A stretch of DNA of 64,000 bases from contig NZ_CP023429.1 in NCBI RefSeq assembly GCF_002327085.1, forward strand, positions 2,160,383 to 2,224,382, read 5' to 3'. The position numbers were made by a program, and so were the translations under genes. The DNA is from Neisseria weixii (GTDB lineage Bacteria; Pseudomonadota; Gammaproteobacteria; Burkholderiales; Neisseriaceae). This document shows positions 1 to 8,107 of this stretch, one piece after another (position 1 is the stretch's first letter; each line of letters starts with the position of its first letter). Below the pieces are notes generated by a model that ran no database searches, was not told the origin of the DNA, and saw only the letters and a list, made by a program, of their open reading frames with translations.

Positions 1-66
1 TTTCTCTTGCCGATCTGAAATTAAATTCCCACACGCATAGAAATTTTTATATTAAAATCAGTGATT

Positions 67-104
67 ACGTGGTTCGAAAACCTCCCACATTAAAAAACTA
101 AGGA
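67..104 (+). promoter_or_regulatory. preQ1-I riboswitch upstream of queF
   Basis: A compact hairpin pairs GTGG (69-72) with CCAC (85-88) around a loop containing TTCGAAAACCTC. It is followed by the A-rich tail TAAAAAACTAAGGA (91-104), which overlaps the Shine-Dalgarno of queF. The C-rich loop followed by AAAAAACTAA is the hallmark of class I preQ1 aptamers. Ligand binding should pair the loop with the tail and hide the ribosome binding site, so translation of queF would fall when preQ1 is plentiful. The identification rests on motif match; the regulatory outcome is inferred from the family. Confidence 0.85.
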
Positions 105-114
105 AACAACAAAA

Positions 115-588
115 ATGTCCCGCAACACCGAAGAATTAAACGGTATTTCCCTATTGGGCAACCAGCATACCCAATATCCCACCGAATACAATCCCAATAT
201 TCTGGAAGCATTCGAAAACAAACACCCCGGCAATGATTATTTTGTTAAATTCATCTGCCCGGAATTCACTAGTCTGTGCCCGATGACCGGCCAGCCGGAT
301 TTCGCCACCATCTATATCCGCTATATTCCGCACATCAAAATGGTGGAAAGCAAATCACTGAAACTTTATTTATTCAGCTTCCGTAATCACGGGGATTTTC
401 ATGAAGACTGCGTCAACACCGTCATGAAAGACCTGATTGCACTGATGGATCCGAAATACATCGAAGTCTATGGCGACTTCACGCCACGCGGCGGCATTGC
501 CATTCATCCTTTTGCCAACTACGGCAAAACCGGTACTGAGTTCGAAAGCTTGGCACGCAAGCGCCTGTTTGAGCACGACGCCCACTAA
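115..588 (+). CDS. queF: NADPH-dependent 7-cyano-7-deazaguanine reductase QueF
   Basis: QueF reduces preQ0 (7-cyano-7-deazaguanine) to preQ1 in the cytoplasm, a committed step of queuosine tRNA modification. The 157-residue protein is the short, single-domain form. The catalytic cysteine is Cys55 in [10 protein letters not shown], the nearby aspartate is Asp62, and the QueF family motif [13 protein letters not shown] begins at residue 78. The HGDFHED segment (92-98) supplies further active-site residues. The start codon lies 11 bases after the AAGGA that forms the end of the preQ1 riboswitch, so the gene is probably feedback-controlled by its own product. The queuosine-precursor transporter yhhQ follows 83 bases downstream. 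Confidence 0.95.
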   Translation: MSRNTEELNGISLLGNQHTQYPTEYNPNILEAFENKHPGNDYFVKFICPEFTSLCPMTGQPDFATIYIRYIPHIKMVESKSLKLYLFSFRNHGDFHEDCVNTVMKDLIALMDPKYIEVYGDFTPRGGIAIHPFANYGKTGTEFESLARKRLFEHDAH

Positions 589-612
589 ATCTATTTAAAA
601 AATCCAATAATT

Positions 613-652
613 CTTTCAGACGGTCTCATGATTGCAACAGGCCGTCTGAAAG
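613..652 (+). terminator. inverted DNA-uptake-sequence pair between queF and yhhQ
   Basis: CTTTCAGACGGTCT and AGGCCGTCTGAAAG form a long hairpin in the queF-yhhQ gap. It has no strong T run after it, so it may only attenuate read-through into yhhQ. It also carries uptake sequence cores in both orientations. Confidence 0.5.
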
Positions 653-671
653 CCGTTTCCGAAAGAATCTC

Positions 672-1355
672 ATGTATCAATTTACCCAAGCCCAACAGAA
701 AAAAGCCCTGTTTTGGCTCGTTTTATTCCATATTCTTATCATCGCTTCCAGCAATTATCTGGTGCAATTTCCCTTTGAAATTTTTGGCGTGCACTCCACT
801 TGGGGGGCGCTCAGTTTTCCGTTTATCTTTTTGGCCACCGACTTGACCGTGCGTATTTTCGGGTCTCACTTAGCAAGACGGATTATTTTTCGGGTGATGT
901 TCCCTGCCTTATTGCTCTCTTATGTATTTTCCGTTTTATTCAGCCAAGGCAGTTGGACAGGCTGGGCATCGTTGGCCACATTCGACACCTTCGTTGGCCG
1001 AATCGCCCTTGCCAGCTTTGCCGCCTATGCGCTCGGTCAAATGATGGATATTTTTGTATTCAACCGCTTACGCCGTCTGAAATCATGGTGGGCTGCACCA
1101 ACTGCATCAACCTTAATCGGCAATGCCTTAGATACATTGGTTTTCTTCGGCGTCGCCTTTTATGCCAGCAGCGATGCCTTTATGGCACAGCATTGGCCGG
1201 ACATCGCCTTTATTGATTACTTATTCAAACTCGCCATCTGCACTCTGTTTTTCCTGCCTGCTTATGGCGTAATTCTGAACTTCCTCACCAAGAAACTCAC
1301 CACCTTGCAAGCAAACCATGCCGATAGCTCCGCTACACTGGTGGCACAAGAATAA
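672..1355 (+). CDS. yhhQ: queuosine precursor transporter (YhhQ family)
   Basis: This 227-residue integral membrane protein matches the YhhQ family, which imports 7-cyano- or 7-aminomethyl-7-deazaguanine for queuosine synthesis. About six hydrophobic segments can be seen, starting at residues 12-32. The FPFIFLATDLTVRIFG segment near residue 50 and the later SWWAAPTASTLIGNALDT segment are typical of the family. It sits just after queF, so the locus combines salvage import with reduction of the precursor. No strong ribosome binding site precedes the ATG. An uptake-sequence hairpin terminates the gene. Confidence 0.88.
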   Translation: MYQFTQAQQKKALFWLVLFHILIIASSNYLVQFPFEIFGVHSTWGALSFPFIFLATDLTVRIFGSHLARRIIFRVMFPALLLSYVFSVLFSQGSWTGWASLATFDTFVGRIALASFAAYALGQMMDIFVFNRLRRLKSWWAAPTASTLIGNALDTLVFFGVAFYASSDAFMAQHWPDIAFIDYLFKLAICTLFFLPAYGVILNFLTKKLTTLQANHADSSATLVAQE

Positions 1356-1359
1356 AGTT

Positions 1360-1392
1360 AGGCCGTCTGAAAATTTCAGACGGCCTCTTTTA
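1360..1392 (+). terminator. terminator of yhhQ (uptake sequence pair)
   Basis: AGGCCGTCTGAA and TTCAGACGGCCT form a hairpin with a 3-base loop, followed by CTTTTATTTTT, directly after the yhhQ stop codon. This is the common neisserial arrangement in which paired uptake sequences double as intrinsic terminators. Confidence 0.75.
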
Positions 1393-1412
1393 TTTTTATT
1401 TTTAAAACAACA

Positions 1413-1440
1413 ATGCCGTCTGAAACTTTTCAGACGGCAT
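1413..1440 (-). terminator. terminator downstream of tRNA-Arg (AT-form uptake pair)
   Basis: ATGCCGTCTGAAA and TTTCAGACGGCAT form a near-perfect hairpin just beyond the 3' end of the minus-strand tRNA-Arg gene, with T-rich sequence after it on that strand. Both arms carry the AT form of the uptake sequence rather than the AG form dominant elsewhere in the window. Confidence 0.6.
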
Positions 1441-1449
1441 TGATATTAT

Positions 1450-1524
1450 TGGCCTCGCCAACAGGAATCGAACCTGTATTTTACGCTTAGGAGGCATACG
1501 TTCTATCCGTTGAACTATGGCGAG
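1450..1524 (-). tRNA. tRNA-Arg (anticodon CCU)
   Basis: On the minus strand the acceptor arm CTCGCCA pairs with TGGCGAG, followed by discriminator G and an encoded CCA. The D arm is GTTC...GAAC, the anticodon stem TATGC/GCGTA closes the loop CTCCTAA with anticodon CCU, and the T arm is ACAGG-TTCGATT-CCTGT. CCU reads the rare arginine codon AGG. Confidence 0.93.
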
Positions 1525-1528
1525 CGCG

Positions 1529-1975
1529 TTAAACTTTTCCGGCAATAAACGACAATATACCTGCGGCAATCAGCGGACCAACGGGAATACCGCCCAAAAA
1601 AGCCACGCCGGCGATAGTACCGATTAACAAGCCGGTTACCAAAATCGGCTGGCTGCTCATCAACGGCACACCATGCCCGGCAATCCATGCCACAAAAATA
1701 CCGACAGCCACCGCGGCCAGCATTTTGACATTTAAAAAGGCCGCCAGATTAGGCAGCTGCACTTTACCCGAAACCAAAGGACTCAACACACCAATGGTCA
1801 GAAAAATAATACCGACACTCAAACCATATTTTTCCGCAAATGGAATGTATTTTGCCAAGGCCGTTTGTTGCATCAATAATAAAACAATCGCGGAAATCGT
1901 AATCGAATTATTGTTGCTCAACACGCCCAGCAAAATCAGCGCCACCAAGAAAAGCGGGATAAAACTGAAATTCAT
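1529..1975 (-). CDS. DUF441 (YeaL-like) inner membrane protein
   Basis: A 148-residue, very hydrophobic protein with about four membrane segments and the glycine-rich run [17 protein letters not shown] near the C-terminus. These are features of the small DUF441/YeaL membrane family, whose function is unknown. I chose the ATG at 1975 because the protein then starts with [16 protein letters not shown] and AAAGAG lies just upstream; a longer reading frame would begin inside ispB. It lies 10 bases downstream of ispB and probably shares its transcript. Confidence 0.8.
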   Translation of the reverse strand: MNFSFIPLFLVALILLGVLSNNNSITISAIVLLLMQQTALAKYIPFAEKYGLSVGIIFLTIGVLSPLVSGKVQLPNLAAFLNVKMLAAVAVGIFVAWIAGHGVPLMSSQPILVTGLLIGTIAGVAFLGGIPVGPLIAAGILSFIAGKV

Positions 1976-1985
1976 GTCACGCTCT

Positions 1986-2960
1986 TTAAGACACGCGTGC
2001 CAAAGATTCTTCGGCAAGCTGACGCATGGCTTCGGTAACCTCACTTTGCGGCAAGACATTCAAACACGCAATCGCTTTTTCAACCGCTTTACGCGCTTCG
2101 TTTACCGAATACGGCAAAGCGTCTGAGTTGACCACATGATGATGGATTTTCTCAAAATAGCTGCGATCGGCATTTTCCAAAGCATGGCGCACATCGTTCG
2201 CCGCCTGCTCCGAGCCATTGCGCATCAGATAAATCAGCGGCAAGGTCGGTTTACCCTCAGCCAAATCATCGCCGACGTTTTTGCCGATTTCTTCAGTTTC
2301 ACCCGAATAATCCAATACATCATCGATAATTTGGAATGCCGTACCGACATACATGCCGTAATCTTTCAACGCCTGCTCTTGCTCCGGCGCAGCCTTGCCT
2401 AAAATGGCACCGACTTGCGCAGCGGCTTCAAACAGCTTGGCGGTTTTGTACTGAATGACCTGCACATATTCAGTCTCGGCAATATCGGTATTGCCGATAT
2501 TCATCAGCTGCATCACTTCGCCTTCTGCAATGATATTGGTCGCGTCTGCCATCACTTCCAAAATCTTCATACTGCCCGAGCCGACCATCAACTGAAATGC
2601 ACGGGTATATAAAAAGTCACCCACCAATACCGCCGCCGCATTGCCAAACAGATTATTCGCGGTTTTGCGGCCACGGCGCAAATCACTCTCGTCTACCACA
2701 TCATCATGCAGCAACGTCGATGTATGAATAAATTCCACCATCGCCGCCAGTGAATACAGCTTCTCATCATCATAGCCCACGGCCTTTCCCGCCAAAATGG
2801 TGATAATCGGGCGCAGTCGCTTGCCGCCGGCGCTGATGATATAGGTACCGATTTGGGAAATCAGCGCCACATCCGACTGAACAGCTTGATTAATCACAAC
2901 ATTGACTTTGGCTAAATCATCAGACAGATGACGTTGGAAATAAGGCAGATTTTCGAGCAT
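1986..2960 (-). CDS. ispB: octaprenyl diphosphate synthase IspB
   Basis: A trans-prenyltransferase that elongates farnesyl diphosphate with isopentenyl diphosphate to make the C40 side chain of ubiquinone. The protein is 324 residues, the usual length. The first aspartate-rich motif DDVVD is at 86-90 ([15 protein letters not shown]) and the second DDVLD at 212-216. GGKRLRP at 45-51 binds the diphosphate of isopentenyl diphosphate. It is divergent from the rplU-rpmA operon, as in many proteobacteria. Two other ubiquinone genes, a UbiM-like gene and ubiB, lie elsewhere in the window. Confidence 0.95.
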   Translation of the reverse strand: MLENLPYFQRHLSDDLAKVNVVINQAVQSDVALISQIGTYIISAGGKRLRPIITILAGKAVGYDDEKLYSLAAMVEFIHTSTLLHDDVVDESDLRRGRKTANNLFGNAAAVLVGDFLYTRAFQLMVGSGSMKILEVMADATNIIAEGEVMQLMNIGNTDIAETEYVQVIQYKTAKLFEAAAQVGAILGKAAPEQEQALKDYGMYVGTAFQIIDDVLDYSGETEEIGKNVGDDLAEGKPTLPLIYLMRNGSEQAANDVRHALENADRSYFEKIHHHVVNSDALPYSVNEARKAVEKAIACLNVLPQSEVTEAMRQLAEESLARVS

Positions 2961-3087
2961 AACCGGAATTTCTAGAAAATTAAAAGAGAGTGTTGCATAA
3001 AAATATCATATCCAGCGCGCGATTATAGCAGCAAAGACCGTTTTATACACCTTTCAGGCGGCATTTTCATCACAACAGAAATAAACT

Positions 3088-3116
3088 TTGACAAAACAGC
3101 AAAATATGCATAAAAT
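3088..3116 (+). promoter_or_regulatory. sigma-70 promoter of rplU-rpmA
   Basis: A consensus -35 TTGACA (3088-3093) is separated by exactly 17 bases from the -10 TAAAAT (3111-3116). Transcription should begin near 3123, at the foot of the leader hairpin and about 50 bases before the rplU start. Confidence 0.8.
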
Positions 3117-3123
3117 TCAAGGT

Positions 3124-3142
3124 TTCGCACATAGGGTGCGAA
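3124..3142 (+). promoter_or_regulatory. 5' leader hairpin of rplU mRNA, possible L21 autoregulatory site
   Basis: TTCGCAC (3124-3130) and GTGCGAA (3136-3142) form a perfect 7-bp stem with loop ATAGG at the very 5' end of the predicted rplU transcript. Ribosomal protein operons are often controlled by their own product binding such leaders. Assignment to L21 control is inference from position and structure. Confidence 0.45.
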
Positions 3143-3174
3143 TGATTTAACCATAAATTCTCATGGAGTTGAGT

Positions 3175-3483
3175 ATGTACGCGGTCGTAAAAACCGGCGG
3201 TAAACAATACAAAGTTACCGTTGGCGAAAAATTGAAAGTAGAACAGATACCAGCCGAACTCGACAGCCAAATCGAACTGAACGAAGTTTTGATGATTGCT
3301 GACGGCGAGTCTGTAAAAGTAGGCGCTCCTTTTATCGAAGACGCAAAAGTAACAGCCAAAGTAGTGGCTCACGGTCGTGGCGAAAAAGTCCGCATTTTCA
3401 AAATGCGCCGTCGCAAACACTACCAAAAACGCCAAGGCCACCGCCAAAATTTCACCCAAATCGAAATCGTGGCAATCGCCTGA
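3175..3483 (+). CDS. rplU: 50S ribosomal protein L21
   Basis: L21 is a large-subunit ribosomal protein that binds 23S rRNA. The 102-residue product begins [14 protein letters not shown], the conserved L21 N-terminus, and ends with the basic [16 protein letters not shown] region and FTQIEI. The ATG at 3175 is preferred over one 12 bases upstream because the family starts with MYAVV and because GGAG at 3165-3168 is well placed for it. rpmA (L27) follows 27 bases later in the usual bicistronic operon. Confidence 0.97.
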   Translation: MYAVVKTGGKQYKVTVGEKLKVEQIPAELDSQIELNEVLMIADGESVKVGAPFIEDAKVTAKVVAHGRGEKVRIFKMRRRKHYQKRQGHRQNFTQIEIVAIA

Positions 3484-3510
3484 TTTAACACAAGCTAAGG
3501 AGTATTCAAC

Positions 3511-3783
3511 ATGGCAAGTAAAAAAGCAGGCGGCAGCACCCGCAACGGTCGCGATTCGGAAGCCAAACGCTTGGGCGTGAAAGCCTACGGCAGCGAACTG
3601 ATTCCGGCAGGCTCTATCATCGTCCGTCAACGCGGCACTAAATTCCACGCCGGCGACAACGTAGGCATGGGCAAAGACCACACTTTGTTCGCTAAAGTTG
3701 ACGGTTACGTAGAGTTCAAAACCAAAGGCGCGTTAAACCGCAAAACTGTAAGCGTCCGTCCTTACACCGGTTCTGAAGAGTAA
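3511..3783 (+). CDS. rpmA: 50S ribosomal protein L27
   Basis: L27 lies near the peptidyl transferase centre. The 90-residue protein starts [20 protein letters not shown], the standard bacterial sequence without an N-terminal cleavage extension. [15 protein letters not shown] (residues 34-48) is the family signature. The gene has a good ribosome binding site (AAGGAG) and is followed by a strong intrinsic terminator that ends the rplU-rpmA transcript. Confidence 0.97.
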   Translation: MASKKAGGSTRNGRDSEAKRLGVKAYGSELIPAGSIIVRQRGTKFHAGDNVGMGKDHTLFAKVDGYVEFKTKGALNRKTVSVRPYTGSEE

Positions 3784-3796
3784 CCCACCCAAATCA

Positions 3797-3830
3797 AACC
3801 GCTTCTTATGCTAAGAAGCGGTTTTTTCTT
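3797..3830 (+). terminator. intrinsic terminator of rplU-rpmA
   Basis: AACCGCTTCTTA and TAAGAAGCGGTT form a 12-bp stem with a 3-base loop, followed by a T6 run. It is a classical rho-independent terminator without an uptake sequence. Confidence 0.9.
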
Positions 3831-3993
3831 ATCCCCATGCTTATCCCCACGTTAATTTTTATTAACCCTCCCCTGCCAAATCAGACATTCCCACGCCTTT
3901 TCCCTGTCTTAATGTGGACACTTGATATACATTAAAGCCCACGTAAAAGCTTGCATACCGAATGAATCTTTGCTTTATTCTATAAGCAATTTT

Positions 3994-4001
3994 GCTATAA
4001 T
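3994..4001 (+). promoter_or_regulatory. extended -10 promoter upstream of the ubiM-like gene
   Basis: TGCTATAAT is an extended -10 element 95 bases before the gene start; no good -35 is seen at 17 bases. It lies in the 313-base gap after rpmA, which otherwise holds the rpmA terminator, AT-rich sequence and one uptake sequence near 4051. Confidence 0.5.
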
Positions 4002-4096
4002 TTGCCAATCATTCCGGATTACCCATCAACTGCCGGCACACAGTGCTTAAGGCCGTCTGAAAATAATCCACAGCCATTACAATAAAGGATACCTCC

Positions 4097-5281
4097 ATGA
4101 GCTTACACAGCGATATTCTCGTCGTCGGCGCAGGCCCGGCAGGCCTCAGCTTTGCCGCAGAACTGGCAGGCAGCGGTTTAAAAGTGACCCTTATCGAACG
4201 CAGCCCGCTGGCTGTGTTGCAAAATCCGCCATACGACGGCCGGGAAATCGCACTCACCCACCTTTCCCGCGAAATCATGCAACGCCTAGGCATGTGGGAA
4301 CGAATTCCCGCAGACGAAATTTACCCATTACGCGATGCCAAAGTATTAAACGGCCAATCCGATTACCAACTCCATTTTCCACAACCCACCCAAGCACGCG
4401 GCGAACCGGCCGACTGCTTAGGCTACTTGGTTTCCAACCACAATATCCGCAAAGCCGCGTATGAAGTGGTCGCCACACTCGATAATGTCACTATTCTGAC
4501 CGACACCAACGTTAAAGATGTCAAAGTATCCGATCAAGAAGCGCAAGTCATCCTCGAAAACGGCGGCATCCTGACCGCATGCCTGCTTTTGGCCGCCGAC
4601 AGCCGCTTCTCACAAACCCGCCGCCAATTGGGCATTTCATCCGACATGCACGATTACAGCCGCACCATGTTTGTCGGCCGTATGAAACACACGCTTTCCA
4701 ACGGCCACACCGCCTACGAATGCTTCCACTATGGCCGCACCATTGCCCTGCTGCCGCTGGAAGAACACATCACCAATACCGTTATCACCGTCGATGCCGA
4801 TAAAACCGATTCCATCAAAGCCTTAAGCAACGAAGAGCTGGCCGCGATGGTCAAAACTCAATTAAAAGGCCGCTTGGGCGATATGGAAGTGGTCAGCACA
4901 TTCCATAATTACCCACTGGTCGGCATGATTGCCCAACGCTTCTACGGCAAACGCAGCGCCCTTATCGGCGATGCCGCCGTCGGCATGCATCCCGTTACCG
5001 CGCACGGTTTCAACTTAGGCCTATCCAGCGCCGATATTTTGGCCAAACTGATTTTAGAAGCCGAACAACGCGGTCAAGACATCGGCTCAAGCACCCTGCT
5101 GGAAAAATACAACAGCAAACACATGCTGCACGCCCACCCGATTTACCACGGCACCAATATGCTGCTGAAACTTTTCACCAACGAAACCGCCCCGGCCAAA
5201 ATCCTACGCGGCTTGGTATTGCGCGCCAGCAATAATTTCCCACCGATTAAGAAGCTGATTACTAAGCAGTTGACCGGTTAG
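4097..5281 (+). CDS. ubiM: FAD-dependent ubiquinone hydroxylase, UbiM-like
   Basis: A 394-residue flavin monooxygenase of the UbiH/UbiF/COQ6 group, which hydroxylates the ring of ubiquinone precursors. The N-terminal dinucleotide-binding motif is GAGPAG at 11-16, followed by an acidic IER at the end of the second strand. DGREIALTH (47-55) is the family's second signature. GDAAVGMHPVTAHGFNLGL near residue 291 contacts the flavin. Neisseria are known to use a single broad hydroxylase, UbiM, in place of UbiH and UbiF, so that name is preferred; it is assigned by family resemblance and genus, not alignment. AAGGATACCTCC precedes the ATG. Confidence 0.85.
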   Translation: MSLHSDILVVGAGPAGLSFAAELAGSGLKVTLIERSPLAVLQNPPYDGREIALTHLSREIMQRLGMWERIPADEIYPLRDAKVLNGQSDYQLHFPQPTQARGEPADCLGYLVSNHNIRKAAYEVVATLDNVTILTDTNVKDVKVSDQEAQVILENGGILTACLLLAADSRFSQTRRQLGISSDMHDYSRTMFVGRMKHTLSNGHTAYECFHYGRTIALLPLEEHITNTVITVDADKTDSIKALSNEELAAMVKTQLKGRLGDMEVVSTFHNYPLVGMIAQRFYGKRSALIGDAAVGMHPVTAHGFNLGLSSADILAKLILEAEQRGQDIGSSTLLEKYNSKHMLHAHPIYHGTNMLLKLFTNETAPAKILRGLVLRASNNFPPIKKLITKQLTG

Positions 5282-5311
5282 GGATTTGAATAATTTGCAC
5301 AATAGATAATA

Positions 5312-5347
5312 GCAAAAGGCCGTCTGAAAATTCAGACGGCCTTTTGC
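5312..5347. terminator. uptake-sequence terminator after the ubiM-like gene
   Basis: GCAAAAGGCCGTCTGAA and TTCAGACGGCCTTTTGC form a 17-bp perfect hairpin with a two-base loop. The flanking A and T runs allow it to act on both strands, so it can also insulate the minus-strand pilin genes. Confidence 0.8.
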
Positions 5348-5454
5348 TATCTTATGAATATCTAATACTCTAGATTGGTTTTAATTCATTTAAAATAAAA
5401 TTACATGAATTCATTCATAAATATATTTAAATAACATTTCAACTGATTTAGTAT

Positions 5455-5952
5455 CTAATCAACAATTTTGCAGCCACTAATACTAAAATCACTTTTGTCA
5501 ACTTTATTTGACATTGTAATTTGACAGCTCCAAAGACCTGAAGGATTACGTAATAATTCAACTGTTGTACCTGTTAATATCGCGCTAACATCACCGCCAA
5601 TGACTGCTTCAATTCCGCCAAAACTGCCATCAGCAGATTTAATAGTAGCTAAACTAATAATATTAGAGACAGGATTATCACCTTGAATTCCTATGTATTC
5701 ATAAATACCTCCATTATCAGAGTATGGAGTGCCATTTTGCGCAGCATCTACAGTAGGAAAACCACCATTAGACAAAATGGTCTCAATAGATGCTTTGGTG
5801 CTTGATAATTCATGTACAACACGCGCTAATTGAGCTTTTCCAACATAATTTTGATAAATTGGTAACGCAAATGCTGATAACACCCCTATAATAACCAATA
5901 CGATCATCAATTCAACTAATGTAAACCCACCTGCTATATGGTTTTTATGCAT
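5455..5952 (-). CDS. type IV pilin-like protein (second pilin)
   Basis: A 165-residue prepilin. The short leader MHKNHIAGG ends in glycine before FTLVELMIVLVIIGVLS, the prepilin peptidase site and polymerising helix with Glu5 of the mature protein. Two cysteines near the C-terminus (WSCQ and SGCKIVD) should close the D-region disulfide loop. It lies 84 bases downstream of a closely related pilin on the same strand. The globular domain is distinct from that of its neighbour and more AT-rich, so this looks like an old or imported paralogue, not a recent duplicate. It could be a second major pilin or a minor pilin; the sequence does not decide. Confidence 0.85.
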   Translation of the reverse strand: MHKNHIAGGFTLVELMIVLVIIGVLSAFALPIYQNYVGKAQLARVVHELSSTKASIETILSNGGFPTVDAAQNGTPYSDNGGIYEYIGIQGDNPVSNIISLATIKSADGSFGGIEAVIGGDVSAILTGTTVELLRNPSGLWSCQITMSNKVDKSDFSISGCKIVD

Positions 5953-5980
5953 CTTTTAAACCTTTATCAACTTAATAATT

Positions 5981-6014
5981 ATAAAAGCGTACCATATTTC
6001 TATGATACGCTTTT
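5981..6014 (-). terminator. hairpin between the two pilin genes
   Basis: On the minus strand AAAAGCGTA and TACGCTTTT form an interrupted stem followed by TTTTAT, just after the stop of the upstream pilin. It should terminate most pilin transcripts and leave weaker read-through into the second pilin. Confidence 0.65.
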
Positions 6015-6036
6015 CAAGATTACAAAATGGTTACAA

Positions 6037-6528
6037 TTAAGGGTTAGCTGCGTTAGCTGCTACTACAGCACAACCTGATGGTACATATTTTTCATCAGTA
6101 TTAGTTGTACAAGACCAAGTACCATCGGTAGTACGTGTCCAAGTTAGTGTATCATCTTGTAAGTCAGCTGCTGCATTGTTACCAAAAGTAGCTACAATTG
6201 TGGCTGCACCAGTATCTTGTAAAGTTACCTGAGGCACACCTGTACCAGTTGCTAAGGTTTCACCACTTTGCGCAGCACCAGCTAACAAGTTAGATCCAGT
6301 TGCACCAATTTTACAGTTACCATTTTGGTCGCCAACAGTCAACTTACCATCCAAAATACAAGTCTCAGCAACTGTTTTCAGGTTACCAGATTCACCCATT
6401 ACACGTGAAACTTGTGAACGAGCGATGTAGTTTTGATACATAGGTAACGCAATCGCCGCCAAAATACCGATAATTGCAACTACGATCATTAATTCAATCA
6501 GGGTAAAACCTTTTTGCATGCTTTTCAT
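6037..6528 (-). CDS. pilE: type IV pilin, probable major subunit (PilE/PilA type)
   Basis: A 163-residue prepilin with a seven-residue basic leader, MKSMQKG, cut before [22 protein letters not shown]. The N-terminal helix is nearly identical to neisserial PilE. Four cysteines are present (ETCIL, GNCKIG, WSCTT, SGCAVV); the last pair fits the D-region disulfide. The gene is shorter and simpler than the antigenically variable pilE of pathogenic species, and no silent pilS cassettes are seen nearby. A consensus sigma-54 promoter lies about 180 bases upstream. The position ahead of a second pilin suggests that this is the highly expressed copy; that is inference. Confidence 0.88.
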   Translation of the reverse strand: MKSMQKGFTLIELMIVVAIIGILAAIALPMYQNYIARSQVSRVMGESGNLKTVAETCILDGKLTVGDQNGNCKIGATGSNLLAGAAQSGETLATGTGVPQVTLQDTGAATIVATFGNNAAADLQDDTLTWTRTTDGTWSCTTNTDEKYVPSGCAVVAANAANP

Positions 6529-6706
6529 TTAATTAACTCCAGTTAAAAAATTTGTGAATAATTGGTTGTATATTATATTTTAAAAATCCGTAATGCGCTT
6601 GGCACTTTTGTTTACTGCATATGAGTAAAACCATAAAGAAGAAGGAATATACAGCTTCCGGCTCGGTATCCGTTACGCTTCAACTTTGCCGGATATAATC
6701 AATCAA

Positions 6707-6721
6707 GCAATGGGCGTGCCA
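6707..6721 (-). promoter_or_regulatory. sigma-54 (RpoN) -24/-12 promoter of the pilin genes
   Basis: On the minus strand the sequence is TGGCACGCCCATTGC, a near-perfect match to TGGCAC-N5-TTGC. The predicted start site near 6695 gives a leader of about 165 bases before the pilin ATG at 6528. Sigma-54 control of pilins normally needs an activator such as PilR bound upstream. Confidence 0.85.
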
Positions 6722-6850
6722 GTTTTCAATAAATCTTGAAATTTTCGCATATTTTATCAAAAGCTGTTGTTTTATATAATTATTCTATCCATTCCTAGTT
6801 TCAGACGGCCTAAAATATCTGTTCTTAAAGCGGAGTTGAAAATTTCAATA

Positions 6851-6928
6851 TGACATTTTTTGTCAATTTTCATGGATATTCGTCATTTTTATTTTAGCCG
6901 TTTTTTGTCACCTGCCGTTTTTTGTCAC
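6851..6928 (-). promoter_or_regulatory. cluster of TTTTTTGTCA repeats, candidate upstream activator sites
   Basis: Three TTTTTTGTCA copies occur in 78 bases. The first is part of the inverted repeat TGACATTTTTTGTCA (6851-6865). The other two lie in the 15-base direct repeat GCCGTTTTTTGTCAC at 6897-6911 and 6914-6928, a 17-base period. They sit 130-207 bases upstream of the -24 element, a normal distance for an enhancer-binding activator. PilR of Pseudomonas recognises TGTC-containing sites, which makes PilR the natural candidate. The rest of the 641-base gap (6529-7169) is AT-rich and shows no gene. Confidence 0.55.
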
Positions 6929-7169
6929 TTTCCAACCCAATATTGATAATATATTAAATATTTGGATAATCGGTTTCAATTTAAAACGAACGGAATACCG
7001 CATTCATTATTAATTTTTATCCTACTGTTTTTAATGACTTTATTTCCCTATCCAAAACGGCTAGAAAAAAATTAGGCATTTATTCTGATTTTAGCTTACT
7101 GAGTGATAAATTTAGTTAAATTTTAAATGAATATCTAATATGCCGATTAAATAATATATTTGCATAACA

Positions 7170-7963
7170 TCAGCGGTTCACGATAAATCCGTCTATAGGC
7201 GCATACGCTGCAAAATCTGCATGTTGGTCAAGCAAAACAATCCAATCTTTATTCAGACTACTGGTAAACGGTAAGTAATACAGCTGCTCATCGGATTTCA
7301 CTGATGCGCTCGAAAGAATCTCTGCTTCACTCAAGCCCCGCGCTTGTGCCAATACGGATAGGGGTTTCATCTTGGCACGGATTTTCGCACGTTCTTTCTC
7401 ATCATCTTCAAGCCACCAATTCGGCCGCATACTTGGCTCAATCCCTTGTAAAGACATGGATAAACTTTGGTTGGCTTCTTCCATATCCACAGGCTCACGC
7501 AGGCCCACACGCTTTACACCAAACTATGATAATTGCTGCAAACCTTCCGGCACATTGGGTAGCTGCTCATCATCAATTTCAGCAGCCGTAACCACCATGA
7601 TTCTGTCTTGCTCAAAAGCAGCCACCACCGGACGTGCTTGAGAAACGCTGTAAATCCCATACAGTAATGCGGCCAATTAGATAGCACCCGATTAAGCTAA
7701 AATCGATTACGCGCTCTTTAGTAGATTTTTTCGGGCTGGCCAATACCAAGGTTAATTAAAGGACCGCATATCACATCAACGATAACAACCAATTTATATA
7801 ACGCTAAACCACCTGTTAACTCTTCATAAGGATGCGGATACCAGATTTTAAAAACCAATAGTGCTGCTGCACCTGCGACAAAAAGGCTGATTAATAAATG
7901 CCAACCTGCATTTTTAAGTGCAAATTTAAGTCGGGATACCGAGGGAATTATATCGGTCATCAT
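7170..7963 (-). pseudogene. TfpX/TfpZ (FimB)-type pilin accessory protein, decayed
   Basis: The family comprises inner-membrane proteins needed for assembly of particular pilins and is usually encoded next to the pilin gene. The N-terminal part (7718-7963) shows SRLKFALKNAGWHLLISLF, a membrane segment, the conserved KIWYPHPY, and a second hydrophobic segment. The C-terminal part (7170-7508) shows REPVDMEEANQSL, a conserved PNWW region and LPFTSSLNKDWIVLLD. Between them the reading frame is kept only by removing one base near 7723, one near 7679, and reading through a TAG near 7526. Three separate lesions point to a true pseudogene, unlike the single homopolymer deletions elsewhere. The name rests on remembered family pattern. 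Confidence 0.72.
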
Positions 7964-8107
7964 TGTATATAATGTGTTTTAAGTGAGTGTTGTTTTATCA
8001 AAATCGGGAAATGATTTTCAGACGGCATATTATATATTTCGCTATTTGTTTTCAACTATTATATAAATGCATGACATTCCACCATCAATTAAGTAGAATT
8101 TACCTAT

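Noticed and set aside
3070..3681. A 203-codon minus-strand open frame opposite rplU-rpmA
   Set aside because: It is antisense to two ribosomal protein genes and their promoter, and has a cysteine- and phenylalanine-rich composition typical of a shadow frame.
5455..6528. Silent pilin (pilS-like) cassettes for antigenic variation
   Set aside because: Both pilin genes have starts, leaders and complete frames, and no partial pilin copies or cassette repeats are seen around them.
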